The notes: generated from the letters alone by a model not told the origin. 39,441 nucleotides of DNA from an uncultured Clostridia bacterium (GCA_947626335.1 CANQRY010000010.1:1-39441); one strand, 5' to 3'. Shown: positions 18,845 to 27,929, counted from the stretch's first letter. Numbers and translations are program-made.

Positions 18845-19336
18845 ATGAAATTAAAATTTTATGAAGTAGATGGAAAATATATACAATATATAAAAGAAAA
18901 CGGAGATAGTAAAATTCCAAACATTGATTATGAAAAACATAAAAAATTTTTCTGTGGCATAGTTCTTACTATAAATAATTTTAATTATTTCGCACCAGTT
19001 TCTTCGTATAATAAAAAGGTAAATACTAATTTTTTAATAAAAGATAAAGACATTATAACGAAACAATTAAAACCAATAGCTTCACTTAGATTTTCGTTTA
19101 TGTTTCCATGTCCAATTGAATATCTAAGTGAAAAAGATTTCTCTAAAGAAGATAAAAAATATCAAATTTTATTAAGAAAAGAACTACACTATTGTAATAT
19201 AAATAGAGAAAAAATTAGAAAAATGGCAAATCAAGTATATAATCTAGGGTTAAACGAAAAAAGTAGAAAAAAATTCAATATATGCAATTTTAAATTATTA
19301 GAAGAAAAGTGTTTAGAATATACTGAGTTAAAATAA
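18845..19336 (+). CDS. toxN: ToxN/AbiQ-family endoribonuclease, type III toxin
   Basis: A 163-residue protein recognised by its N-terminal pattern LKFYEVDGKYIQYIKEN, then FFCGIVLTINNFNYFAPVSS, the SLRFSFMFPCP strand, and the helical C-terminus ending CNFKLLEEKCLEY. These match the order seen in ToxN/AbiQ toxins. Family members cleave mRNA at A-rich sites and give abortive infection against phage; the preceding tandem-repeat RNA is the antitoxin. The exact subfamily (ToxIN, CptIN or TenpIN) was not resolved. RBS AAGGAGG. The module sits as a self-contained unit between the ferredoxin and HD-protein genes. Confidence 0.87.
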   Translation: MKLKFYEVDGKYIQYIKENGDSKIPNIDYEKHKKFFCGIVLTINNFNYFAPVSSYNKKVNTNFLIKDKDIITKQLKPIASLRFSFMFPCPIEYLSEKDFSKEDKKYQILLRKELHYCNINREKIRKMANQVYNLGLNEKSRKKFNICNFKLLEEKCLEYTELK

Positions 19337-19343
19337 AAATAAA

Positions 19344-19372
19344 TTGCTAATTTAGCTTATTTGTGCTAAAAT
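19344..19372 (+). promoter_or_regulatory. Promoter of the HD-tcdA unit
   Basis: TTGCTA (19344-19349), 17-base spacer, TAAAAT (19367-19372), followed by GGAGG and the 19405 start. Confidence 0.55.
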
Positions 19373-19404
19373 GATAACAAAAGTTAAAAAGATGGAGGAA
19401 AATT

Positions 19405-19980
19405 ATGAATAGAGAAACTGCTATAAATTTATTAAAAAAATATAATAAAGACGAGTTTCACTTAAGGCACGCACTCACAGTAGAGCAAGTCATGAGGTAT
19501 TTTGCAAAAGAAAACGGATATGATGAAAATTTTTGGGGAATAGTTGGTTTGTTACATGATGTTGATTATGAAAAATATCCTGAAGAACATTGTAAAAAAG
19601 CACCAGAACTATTGAAAGAAATAGATGCAAGCAATGAGATGGTTCATGCAATTTGTAGTCATGGATATGGTATTTGCTCAGATGTAAAACCAGAACATGA
19701 AATGGAAAAAATACTATTTGCCACAGATGAGTTAACAGGCTTAATATGGGCAGCAGCCAAAATGCGTCCATCTCAAAGCACAAAGGACATGGAGGTTTCT
19801 AGCTTAAAAAAGAAATTTAAAGATAAAAAATTTGCAGCAGGCTGTTCTAGAGATGTAATAATTAAAGGATCAGAGCAGTTAGGATGGAAACTAAATGATT
19901 TATTTGATAAAACCATTTTGGCAATGCGAAATGGAGAGGACAAAATAGAAGAAGAGTTAAAAAATATAGTAGAGGAATAG
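19405..19980 (+). CDS. HD-domain hydrolase
   Basis: A 191-residue HD-superfamily phosphohydrolase. Metal ligands appear as His in FHLRHALTVE, the HD pair in GLLHDVDYEKYPEEH, and His in HAICSHGYG, with Asp in FATDELTGL. The superfamily hydrolyses phosphate esters of nucleotides or related compounds; the substrate is not known. The C-terminal part (CSRDVIIKGSEQLGWKLNDLFDKTILAMR) is typical of short HD proteins in Clostridia. The stop lies 3 bases before the tcdA start, so the two are co-transcribed. Confidence 0.85.
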   Translation: MNRETAINLLKKYNKDEFHLRHALTVEQVMRYFAKENGYDENFWGIVGLLHDVDYEKYPEEHCKKAPELLKEIDASNEMVHAICSHGYGICSDVKPEHEMEKILFATDELTGLIWAAAKMRPSQSTKDMEVSSLKKKFKDKKFAAGCSRDVIIKGSEQLGWKLNDLFDKTILAMRNGEDKIEEELKNIVEE

Positions 19981-19983
19981 CAA

Positions 19984-20736
19984 ATGTTAAATCAATTTTC
20001 AAGAACAGAATTACTGATAGGAAATAAGGCCTTAAAAAAACTATCTAAAGCAAAAGTTGCAGTATTTGGAATAGGCGGCGTAGGCTCTTTTGTTGTAGAA
20101 GGTTTAGTAAGGGCAGGAGTAGAAAACTTTATAATAGTAGATAACGATAAAGTAGATATAACTAACTTAAATAGACAATTAATTGCAACTACAAAAGCCA
20201 TAGGAAAGAGCAAAGTAGAAGTAGCAAGAGAAAGAATACTTGCAATAAATCCAAATGCAAATGTTCAAACTTATCAAGAATTTTTTATGCCAAATACTAA
20301 AGGAATATTAGATAATACAGTAAGTTATATTGTAGATGCAGTAGATACTGTTACAGCAAAAATAGAACTAGTAATAAGAGCAAACAAACTAAACATACCA
20401 ATAATATCAAGTATGGGAACAGGAAATAAACTAGACCCTACAAAATTTGAGGTAACAGACATATACAAAACAAGTATATGCCCTTTAGCAAAAATAATGA
20501 GAAAAGAATTGCGAGCAAGAGGAATTAAAAAGCTAAAAGTAGTTTACTCAAAAGAAGAACCAATTAAAATAAATAATGAAGCAAAAAATGATAGTGAACA
20601 TAGTATTTTTGAAGATTCTCCTAACATAAATGAAAAATGTAAGGGCAAAACTAATGTGCCAGGTAGCATTTCGTTTGTTCCTTCAGTAGCAGGACTTATT
20701 ATTGCAGGAGAAGTTATAAAAGATATTATTAGTTGA
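19984..20736 (+). CDS. tcdA: tRNA threonylcarbamoyladenosine dehydratase
   Basis: A 250-residue ThiF/E1-like protein. The ATP-binding loop GIGGVGSFVVEGLVRAGV is followed by VDNDKVDITNLNRQ, with the arginine and asparagine that orient ATP, and VDAVDTVTAKIELV. The C-terminal RRG-type region and GSISFVPSVAGLIIAGEVI match TcdA, which cyclises t6A at position 37 of ANN-reading tRNAs to ct6A using ATP. Other ThiF-like functions (sulfur-carrier activation) are less likely because no sulfur-carrier gene is adjacent and the length fits TcdA. It is three bases after the HD gene, with RBS GAGGAA inside the HD gene end. Confidence 0.9.
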   Translation: MLNQFSRTELLIGNKALKKLSKAKVAVFGIGGVGSFVVEGLVRAGVENFIIVDNDKVDITNLNRQLIATTKAIGKSKVEVARERILAINPNANVQTYQEFFMPNTKGILDNTVSYIVDAVDTVTAKIELVIRANKLNIPIISSMGTGNKLDPTKFEVTDIYKTSICPLAKIMRKELRARGIKKLKVVYSKEEPIKINNEAKNDSEHSIFEDSPNINEKCKGKTNVPGSISFVPSVAGLIIAGEVIKDIIS

Positions 20737-20747
20737 AAAATAATTAC

Positions 20748-20838
20748 AATTTTGGCTGCGTCAAATTTCATTAAAACGTGTTTACATACAAAAAGTATGT
20801 GCACTTGCCTTTTTAATAAAATTTTCCTTGCCAAAATT
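20748..20838. repeat. 91-bp imperfect inverted repeat (long hairpin)
   Basis: The ends AATTTTGGC (20748-20756) and GCCAAAATT (20830-20838) are exact complements. The arms continue with gapped complementarity to a tip stem ACATAC/GTATGT (20784-20789 with 20795-20800). It fills the gap between tcdA and ttcA. It may be a MITE-like element or a structured leader; no ORF on either strand is credible. Confidence 0.55.
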
Positions 20839-20891
20839 TAATTCTTTTCCAACTAGATTTGTGCTTATTAAGAAAGGAATGAAATTAAATA

Positions 20892-21743
20892 ATGGGCAGA
20901 AAACTCGAAGAATTACAAGAATATGAACAAATAGAAAGAGGACTTAGTACAAGTTATAGAAAGAAAATTTGGACAAAATTTGTTAAAGGCATAAAAGAAT
21001 TTGACATGGTGCAAGAAGGAGACAAAATTGCAGTTTGCATATCAGGTGGAAAAGACTCAATGCTTATGGCAAAATGTTTTCAAGAGCTAAAAAAACATCG
21101 CAAAATGAATTTTGAAGTGGTGTTTTTAAGCATGAACCCAGGCTATAACGAAAAAAATAAGCAAAAAATACTTTCTAATGCTAAACGTTTAAATATACCG
21201 CTTACAATGTTTGAGACAAATATTTTTGAAGCAGTGGAAAACATAGATGACCATCCTTGCTACATATGTGCTAGAATGAGAAGAGGGTATTTATATAACA
21301 AAGCACAAGAACTTGGTTGTAATAAAATTGCATTAGGGCATCATTTTGATGATGTAATAGAAACAATACTTATGGGAATGTTATATGGTGCGCAAGTACA
21401 AACAATGATGCCAAAAGTAAAAAGTACATCACACCCGGGAATGGAGTTAATAAGACCACTTTACTATGTAAAAGAAGAAGATATTATTAGTTGGAAGAAA
21501 AAATACGGATTAGAATTTATTGCATGTGCATGCAAAATTACTGAAAAAAATGCTGATAACACCGATGAAGATGGCTCAAAAAGGGAAGAAGTAAAAAAAC
21601 TAATAAAACTTTTAAGAAAAAAATATGAAAAAATAGATATGAATATTTTCAAAAGTGTTCAAAACGTTAATTTAGACACAATAATTTCATATCATAAAAA
21701 AGACGAATATCACCATTTTTTAGATGATTATAATAAAAAATAA
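20892..21743 (+). CDS. ttcA: TtcA-family tRNA sulfurtransferase (2-thiocytidine biosynthesis)
   Basis: A 283-residue PP-loop ATPase: the ATP-binding motif SGGKDSML near residue 50, a CxxC pair in HPCYICARMRRGYLYNKAQELG, HHFDDVIETILM typical of the TtcA/TtuA group, and CAC in FIACACKITEKN. These enzymes activate a tRNA base with ATP and transfer sulfur, using a 4Fe-4S cluster held by three cysteines. TtcA makes 2-thiocytidine at position 32; the closely related TtuA makes 2-thiouridine at 54, so the exact target is inferred. It is next to tcdA, another tRNA modifier. The stop lies 18 bases before copA. Confidence 0.85.
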   Translation: MGRKLEELQEYEQIERGLSTSYRKKIWTKFVKGIKEFDMVQEGDKIAVCISGGKDSMLMAKCFQELKKHRKMNFEVVFLSMNPGYNEKNKQKILSNAKRLNIPLTMFETNIFEAVENIDDHPCYICARMRRGYLYNKAQELGCNKIALGHHFDDVIETILMGMLYGAQVQTMMPKVKSTSHPGMELIRPLYYVKEEDIISWKKKYGLEFIACACKITEKNADNTDEDGSKREEVKKLIKLLRKKYEKIDMNIFKSVQNVNLDTIISYHKKDEYHHFLDDYNKK

Positions 21744-21761
21744 TTTAAGGAGGCAAATATT

Positions 21762-23977
21762 TTGAAAAAGATAATTTTAGCAGTTGATGGTATGACATGT
21801 TCAGCTTGCTCAAATGGCTTAGAAAAATATTTAAATAAACAAAAAGGAATAAAAAGTGCAGTAGTTAATCTTGTAATGGCAAATACTACTATAGAATATG
21901 ACGAAAAAGTTTTAAAAGTACAAGATTTAGAGGAGTTTATTAAACAAGCAGGCTTTAAAAGCTTAGGAGAGTTTAAAGAAATAAAAGAGCAAAGCAAAAG
22001 CAAAAAAGAAATGATAAAATTTATTATATTTACAGTTTTAGCAATTATTCTTATGTACATTTCTATGGGGCATATGATAGGACTTAAAGCCATTCCATTT
22101 TTAGACCCACATACAAATCCTACAAATTATGTTATAAGTTTGGCTTTATTAACAATAGCATTTTTATGGTATGGATTTGATATTTTAAAAAATGGTTATA
22201 AAAATTTAATACATGGAACACCAAACATGGACACATTAGTAGGAATAGGTGTTTTAGCAAGCCTAGGTTATAGCCTGTATAATATGTACCTAGTATTTAA
22301 ACGGAAATCATCATGAAGTTATGAATTTATATTTTGAATCTGCAGCAATTGTTATTTACTTTATAAAATTAGGTAGATACATAGATGGAATTAGCAAAGA
22401 CAAAACCAAAGAGGCAATACAAAAATTAGTAAAAATTACACCAAATTCAGCAGTTATAAAAGTAGATGGAAAAGAAAGAGAAGTTACAATAGATGAAATA
22501 AAAAAAGGAGATATAGTAATATCAAAACCTGGTGAAAAAATCGCAGTAGATGGTGAGGTGGTGCTTGGAAATGCTTATGTAGATGAATCTTTTATTACAG
22601 GAGAAAGTAAGCCCGTAAAAAAGGAAATTGGAAATAAAGTAATTGCAGGAAGTATAAATTATAACGGATATATAGAATATAGAGCAGAAAAAATAGGAAA
22701 AGAATCTACAATATCTCAAATAGTAAGGCTAGTAGTAGAAGCAGCTGGAACGAAAGCTCCTATTGCAAAAGTAGCAGATAAAGTATCTGGAATATTTGTA
22801 CCTGCAGTAATTGCAATTGCAGTTATAACATTCATAGTTTACTTACTAATAGGCCAAGGCTTGCCAGTAGCTATTATAACATTTGTTACAGTTTTAGTAG
22901 TTGCCTGCCCATGTAGCTTGGGTCTTGCTACGCCACTTGCAATTGTTGTGTCAGAAGGCTTGTGTGCACGGAAAAGGAATATTAGTAAAAAAAAGTGAAA
23001 TTCTAGAAAATGCACAAAAGGTAAACACTATTGTGTTTGATAAAACAGGAACTCTAACTTATGGAACTTTAAAAATATCAAAAGTAATAAATTATTCAAA
23101 GATGGAAGAAAAAGAGTTGTTACAATTAGTAGGAAGTATAGAGGCAAAATCTACTCATCCAATTGCAAAGGCATTTACAAGCTATTTAGAAGAAAACAAA
23201 ATACAAGCTTTAGAAGTAAATAATTTTGAAAACATTTCGGGTTTAGGAATTAAAGCCAACATAGAAAATGACGAAATTTTACTTGGAAACTCTAAAATGC
23301 TAGAAAATTATAGAATACAAAATAATCATTTAGATGATGAAAAAAGCCTATCTGAAATGGGAAATAGCATAGTTTATGTAGTTAAAAATAAAGAAATAAT
23401 TGCAATTATAGGAATAAATGACATAGTAAGAGAAAACGCAAAAGAAGTAATTTCTATATTAAACAAAAACAATATTCAAACAATTATGCTTACAGGGGAC
23501 AATATTAAAACAGCCGAAAAAATTGCAAAAGATATAGGAATTACAAAAGTAATTGCAAATGTTTTACCAAGTGAAAAAGCACAAATGATAAAAAACTTAA
23601 AAAATGAAAACAATTTTGTAATGATGTGTGGAGACGGAATAAATGATAGCCCTGCATTAAGTTTAAGTGATATTGGTGTTAGCATAAGTTCAGGAACCGA
23701 TATAGCAATGGACTCAGCTGACGTAATACTTACTAAAAATGATTTAACAAGTATAATAAACTTAATTAATATAAGCAAAAAAACAGTTAGAAATATTAAA
23801 CAAAATCTATTTTGGGCATTCTTTTATAACTTACTAATGATACCAATAGCAATAGGAGTTTTAAAACCAATTGGAATTTCAATAAATCCAATGATAGCAA
23901 GTTTAGCAATGGTATTAAGTAGTATTACAGTTATTTTAAATGCATTAAGATTAAAAAGAATAAAAGACATGGTATAA
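21762..23977 (+). CDS. copA: Copper-exporting P1B-type ATPase, read through two CGG +1 sites
   Basis: Reading two CGGA sites as glycine gives one 737-residue protein, the normal CopA length with a single metal-binding domain; in triplet reading it breaks into three. Visible in order: HMA domain with GMTCSACSNGLEKYL, membrane helices, the TGE motif in FITGESKPV, the metal-site CPC in VVACPCSLGLATPLAI, DKTGTLT (phosphorylated Asp), THPIAKAF, and GDGINDSPAL. It pumps Cu(I) out of the cytoplasm using ATP. Joins read LVFKGNHHEVMNLYFES and EGLCAGKGILVKKSEIL, as in relatives. TTG start at 21762 after AAGGAGG. Confidence 0.92.
22302..22305 (+). other. CGGA +1 recoding site 5 (copA)
   Basis: In-frame CGG at codon 181 after AAA. 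The +1 reading gives FKGNHHEVMNLYFES; triplet reading stops after three more codons. Confidence 0.88.
22969..22972 (+). other. CGGA +1 recoding site 6 (copA)
   Basis: In-frame CGG at residue 403 after GCA. The +1 reading gives GLCAGKGILVKKSEIL, the canonical segment leading to DKTGT; triplet reading stops nine codons after the CGG. Confidence 0.9.
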
Positions 23978-23992
23978 TAAAAATTAAAAAAT

Positions 23993-24045
23993 AGAGACTA
24001 CTTCAAACTGCCAAACTTTTTGGACTTAGTTTGAACATAGTCTCT
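23993..24045. terminator. Bidirectional terminator between copA and porB
   Basis: A long stem (AGAGACTA/TAGTCTCT, TTCAAACT/AGTTTGAA, inner CCAAA/TTTGG) separates the convergent genes and has A- and T-rich flanks. Confidence 0.7.
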
Positions 24046-24062
24046 AAAAATTACTACAATTT

Positions 24063-25016
24063 TTATTCTTTATTACTCATTTCTTCTAATGCTAAAAGTT
24101 CGTTCCAACGTCTATCAACTTCTTTTTGGAATTCTTCAATCATCCACTCATTTCCAGGTTTAAACATGTGTTTAAATCTCTTTTGAGGTCTTAAAAATTC
24201 TTCAATTGGTAACTTTTTAGCAGGTTTATATGTAATTTTATATTTTCCATCTACTACTTCATATAAAGGCCAATAGCAAGTTTCTACAGCTAACTTATTA
24301 ATTTCCATTAACATATCTGTAGGGTAACCCCAACCTCTTGGACAAGGAGATAGAACATTTAAAAAACATGGACCTTCTGTATATATTGCTTTTTCAGCTT
24401 TTTCATATAAATCTTTAAAATTCGTATAAGCAATAGTTTGAGCAACATAAGGTAAGTGGTGTGAAGCCATAACCTCTGTTAAATCTTTTCTAGATTGCAT
24501 TTTTCCTGGTATAACACTTCCAGCAGGAGAAGTTGTTGTATCTGCAAATTTTGGTGTTGCAGAAGAACGCTGAATACCAGTATTCATATATGCACCATTA
24601 TCATAACATACATAAACCATGTCATGACCTCTTTCCATAGCTCCAGAAAGAGCTTGAATACCTATATCATAAGTACCACCATCACCACCAAAAGTAATAA
24701 ACTTTGTGGTTTTATCTTGAGGTAATTTACCTTGTCTTTTTAAAGATTTATAAGCAGCTTCAACACCAGAACAGGTAGAAGCAGCATTTTCAAATGCAGT
24801 ATGTATAAAAGAATCAGTCCAAGCAGTATATGGGTATATAAAAGTTGAAACCTCCATACAACCAGTAGCATTACTAATAACTGCATGATCTTCAGGTTTT
24901 AGAGCTCTTAAAACCATTCTTGCAATAGGTGGAGCACCACAACCAGCACACATTCTATGACCACCAGTAAATCTAGATGGCTTATTTGCCATAACTTCTT
25001 TTAAATTATATGCCAT
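24063..25016 (-). CDS. porB: 2-oxoacid:ferredoxin oxidoreductase, beta subunit
   Basis: A 317-residue subunit that binds thiamine diphosphate. The pyrophosphate-binding region GGDGGTYDIGIQALSGAMERG followed by CYDNGAYMNTGIQRS is diagnostic, and MCAGCGAP near the N-terminus holds cysteines that coordinate a 4Fe-4S cluster in pyruvate:ferredoxin oxidoreductases. Together with the other three subunits it oxidises a 2-oxoacid (most likely pyruvate) to acyl-CoA, reducing ferredoxin. It is the last gene of a four-gene minus-strand operon, 18 bases after porA. The 317-residue length fits pyruvate enzymes of the four-subunit type. Confidence 0.93.
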   Translation of the reverse strand: MAYNLKEVMANKPSRFTGGHRMCAGCGAPPIARMVLRALKPEDHAVISNATGCMEVSTFIYPYTAWTDSFIHTAFENAASTCSGVEAAYKSLKRQGKLPQDKTTKFITFGGDGGTYDIGIQALSGAMERGHDMVYVCYDNGAYMNTGIQRSSATPKFADTTTSPAGSVIPGKMQSRKDLTEVMASHHLPYVAQTIAYTNFKDLYEKAEKAIYTEGPCFLNVLSPCPRGWGYPTDMLMEINKLAVETCYWPLYEVVDGKYKITYKPAKKLPIEEFLRPQKRFKHMFKPGNEWMIEEFQKEVDRRWNELLALEEMSNKE

Positions 25017-25034
25017 TTTAATTTCCTCCTCTCC

Positions 25035-26216
25035 TTATTTTCTTAGTCCTACATAACGATAAGGATTATCAATATTTCCTGTTTTTGCAATATCTTCAAG
25101 TGCAGTATATATTTCTTCAATATCTTTAGAAGTAGTATCTCTACCACCAATACCATATATATAGTTAACAGTTGGTACTTGCTTCTTTGCAGTATACATA
25201 CTAGCTGTAACATCTTCAAATAAAGCTCCACCAGCACCATTTAGAGAATCTGCTTTATCCATAACAGCTAAAGCTTTTAAATTTCCAAGAGCTTCAGGTA
25301 GTTCATCAGCAGGGAAAGGTCTAAATACACGAATTTTAACCATACCAGCTTTAACTCCTTTTTCTCTTAAACTATCTACAACTGTTTTTGTAGTTCCAGC
25401 AGTTGAATTCATGCAAACAATACCAATTTCTGCATCTTCCATTTTATATTCTTCAAAAAATGAATATTTTCTACCAGTCATTTTTTCAAAATCTTTTGCA
25501 ACTTCAAGAATTACTTTTTTTGCATTTCTCATAGCTTCTGCTTGTTGGAATTTGTGCTCAAATAAATATGTTTGAACATCTAATGGACCAATTGCAATAG
25601 GTTCTTTATCATTTAACAAATAATGCTCTGGTTTATATGTTCCAACAAATTCTTTAACTTTATTATCTTCAATAAGTTCTATATTTTCAATAGAATGTGA
25701 AGTAATAAATCCATCTTGACATACCATTAAAGGTAATAAAACATCTTTATTTTCTGCAATACGGTGTGCCATAACTAAATTATCATAAGCCTCTTGGTTG
25801 TTTTCAGAAAATAGCATAATCCAACCACTATCACGAACTCCCATTGCATCTGAATGGTCATTGTGTATATTTAAAGGACCAGAAACAGCACGATTAACTA
25901 AACTCATAACAATAGGAAGTCTTAAACTTGAAGCAATATATATCATTTCCCACATATATGATAGTCCATTAGCAGAAGTAGCTGTCATTGCTCTTGAACC
26001 TGCAGCTTCTGCACCAACACAAGCACTCATTGCACTGTGTTCACTTTCTACAGCAACAAACTCAGTATCAACTGCTCCATTGCTAACAAAAGTAGAAAAA
26101 TACTGTGGTATTTCTGTAGAAGGTGTAATAGGAAATGCAGCAACAACGTCAGGGTTAATTTGTTTCATAGCAATAGCTGCAGCTTCATTTCCACTTAATC
26201 TTTCTCTAATTCCCAT
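25035..26216 (-). CDS. porA: 2-oxoacid:ferredoxin oxidoreductase, alpha subunit
   Basis: A 393-residue subunit with the pyrimidine-binding half of the active site. Visible are GNEAAAIAMKQINPDVVAAFP followed by ITPSTEIP, then VESEHSAMSACVGAEAAGSRAMTATS, and NRAVSGPLNIHNDHSDAMG, all matching PorA. The C-terminal part (KVRVFRPFP-like region KIRVFRPFPADEL) forms the transketolase C-terminal fold, which helps bind CoA. Pyruvate is the most likely substrate; 2-ketoisovalerate enzymes are close relatives. Confidence 0.93.
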   Translation of the reverse strand: MGIRERLSGNEAAAIAMKQINPDVVAAFPITPSTEIPQYFSTFVSNGAVDTEFVAVESEHSAMSACVGAEAAGSRAMTATSANGLSYMWEMIYIASSLRLPIVMSLVNRAVSGPLNIHNDHSDAMGVRDSGWIMLFSENNQEAYDNLVMAHRIAENKDVLLPLMVCQDGFITSHSIENIELIEDNKVKEFVGTYKPEHYLLNDKEPIAIGPLDVQTYLFEHKFQQAEAMRNAKKVILEVAKDFEKMTGRKYSFFEEYKMEDAEIGIVCMNSTAGTTKTVVDSLREKGVKAGMVKIRVFRPFPADELPEALGNLKALAVMDKADSLNGAGGALFEDVTASMYTAKKQVPTVNYIYGIGGRDTTSKDIEEIYTALEDIAKTGNIDNPYRYVGLRK

Positions 26217-26265
26217 AATTTTGTTCTATACTAGAAAAACTAGCATATCTCCTTTCTAAAAAATA

Positions 26266-26562
26266 TTATTCCTCATTAACCATTTCAATTGCATTAAAAG
26301 GGCATACCTTTGCACATACACCACATCCTTTGCAATAATCAAAATCAAAATCTTCACGCTTTCCTTCTTTATTTACAGGAATAGCATCCTCAGGGCAAAC
26401 AGGAAAACATAAACCACATTGTGTACATTTTTCACTTTTATAAATTGGTTTAATACTTCTCCAGTCACCAGTTTTAAATTCTAAAGCATTACCAGCTTCA
26501 TAAATATTTCCGCCTATTGTCATTTTAGATGCTGGGGTATCTTTATTAATATTTGTAGACAT
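26266..26562 (-). CDS. porD: 2-oxoacid:ferredoxin oxidoreductase, delta (2[4Fe-4S]) subunit
   Basis: A 98-residue ferredoxin-like subunit with two cluster motifs, CTQCGLCFPVCP and CKGCGVCAKVCP. It passes electrons from the thiamine-binding catalytic subunits to free ferredoxin. The N-terminal 45 residues carry the usual delta-subunit lead-in (NALEFKTGDWRSIKPIY). It lies between the gamma and alpha genes, the standard gamma-delta-alpha-beta order of four-subunit enzymes in anaerobes. Confidence 0.95.
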   Translation of the reverse strand: MSTNINKDTPASKMTIGGNIYEAGNALEFKTGDWRSIKPIYKSEKCTQCGLCFPVCPEDAIPVNKEGKREDFDFDYCKGCGVCAKVCPFNAIEMVNEE

Positions 26563-26606
26563 TTTTTATATCTCCTTTCTTTGTATATGAAATTAAATGT
26601 AATATT

Positions 26607-27185
26607 TTATATCTTTTTAATTTCCTGTAATGCAAGCTCTAACGCTTTCATATTTCCTTCAATTACTTCAGGTTTTTTAGCAAATTTATGTGCAAAAGAA
26701 CCTTTCATGTCTTGCAAAAAGTTTTCATCACTCATAATTCCAGAAACCTTAACAATAGCTGCTAGCATAGGAGTGTTTGGGAAATATTTTCCAAGAGCTT
26801 CTATAGATATTTTTCTTGCATCAATAGTGTAAATATCGCCATTATAATTAGGCAATAACTTCTTTATTTCATCTTTAGATTTTGTGGTGTTAATAACAAT
26901 AGCACCATCTTCTTTTAAGCCAGCAGTTACATTTACACTTTCTAATAAAGTATCATCTACAACAACTACGTAATCTGGTTCGTAAATGTTACTATGAATA
27001 CGAATTGGCTCATTACTAATACGGTTATATGCAGTAATAGGAGCACCCATTCTTTCAGGGCCATATTCAGGAAAACCTTGAATATATTTTCCAGTATTAA
27101 AAGCAGCATCTGCTAGTAAAAGTGAAGCTGTTTTAGCACCTTGACCGCCTCTACCATGCCATCTAATTTCAATTAAATCCTTCAT
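26607..27185 (-). CDS. porC: 2-oxoacid:ferredoxin oxidoreductase, gamma subunit
   Basis: A 192-residue subunit. The opening IEIRWHGRGGQGAKTAS is the family signature, followed by GFPEYGPERMGAPITAYNRIS. It builds the gamma domain of the four-subunit complex near the substrate pocket. It is the first gene of the minus-strand operon, with GGAGG just upstream and a good promoter at 27222-27250. The soluble ferredoxin at 18386 is a likely electron acceptor. Confidence 0.93.
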   Translation of the reverse strand: MKDLIEIRWHGRGGQGAKTASLLLADAAFNTGKYIQGFPEYGPERMGAPITAYNRISNEPIRIHSNIYEPDYVVVVDDTLLESVNVTAGLKEDGAIVINTTKSKDEIKKLLPNYNGDIYTIDARKISIEALGKYFPNTPMLAAIVKVSGIMSDENFLQDMKGSFAHKFAKKPEVIEGNMKALELALQEIKKI

Positions 27186-27221
27186 TTAAAAGCATACCTC
27201 CTTTAGATTTTTTACAAATTT

Positions 27222-27250
27222 ATTTTATTCTTAAATATATTTGATGTCAA
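27222..27250 (-). promoter_or_regulatory. Promoter of the por operon
   Basis: On the minus strand TTGACA (27250-27245), 17-base spacer and TAAAAT (27227-27222). Confidence 0.75.
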
Positions 27251-27283
27251 GCATTATAATATATATTTTTAATTGTAAAATAA

Positions 27284-27312
27284 TTGACAATAAATTTATT
27301 TTAAATTATTAT
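27284..27312 (+). promoter_or_regulatory. Divergent promoter for the 27374 gene
   Basis: TTGACA (27284-27289), 17-base spacer, TATTAT (27307-27312). Confidence 0.6.
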
Positions 27313-27373
27313 ATAAATAATAGAATTAAAATAAAAAACATGGAAAAAATATCTTTTATAAGAGGAGATTAAA

Positions 27374-27904
27374 ATGAAAAAATGGTATAAAAACGAAAAA
27401 GGAGCTATGACAGTATATGCTATAGTTACAATATTAAGCTTTATATTTATTTTAACAGCATTTTTTTTAATGTCTACCACTATAAGAAAAGGACAACTAA
27501 AAACAATGCCAAAAATAAAAGAAGTTTATGAAAAAGATTTAAGTCATAAATATGAAATTTATGAAGCAGAAGTAGAAAAAAGAAGAGACAAAGTAGCACC
27601 AACAGCAACTATAACTTTAAGTTCGCAAGCATCAAAAGTAGGAGAAAACATCACTGCAACAATAGAACTATCAGATAATAAAAATAGATTAGATTTTAAT
27701 AAATGTGGATATGTATGTAATGAAAGTAGTATCAATGTAGGAAAAACTATTTCTTCATATATAGGAGGTAGTCTTACAAGTGAATCGAATAGTGTAACAT
27801 TATCATTCCCAACCCCAGGAACATATTATTTACATGTTTTAGTTTCAGATATGGACAAAAACTCTGCGGAAGAAATAAGTGGAGCAATAACAGTAACACA
27901 ATAA
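27374..27904 (+). CDS. Unknown secreted or membrane-anchored protein with pilin-like N-terminus
   Basis: A 176-residue protein not assigned to a family. A short basic lead (MKKWYKNEKGAMTVY) precedes a hydrophobic helix (residues about 15-36), reminiscent of TadE-like or prepilin-like anchors. A charged coiled segment (40-75) leads into a beta-rich domain, ATITLSSQASKVGENITATIEL, with ISGAITVTQ at the end, which looks like an Ig-like or bacterial adhesin-type fold with two cysteines (CGYVC). It has its own promoter and a clear RBS (AGAGGAG). It is probably exposed at the cell surface. Confidence 0.75.
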   Translation: MKKWYKNEKGAMTVYAIVTILSFIFILTAFFLMSTTIRKGQLKTMPKIKEVYEKDLSHKYEIYEAEVEKRRDKVAPTATITLSSQASKVGENITATIELSDNKNRLDFNKCGYVCNESSINVGKTISSYIGGSLTSESNSVTLSFPTPGTYYLHVLVSDMDKNSAEEISGAITVTQ

Positions 27905-27929
27905 TTGCAATATTTTTTCGTCATAAACA

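Noticed and set aside
22951..22981. Selenocysteine or stop-codon readthrough in copA
   Set aside because: No stop codon interrupts the conserved sequence; the break is a frame change, and no selenocysteine insertion element is evident.
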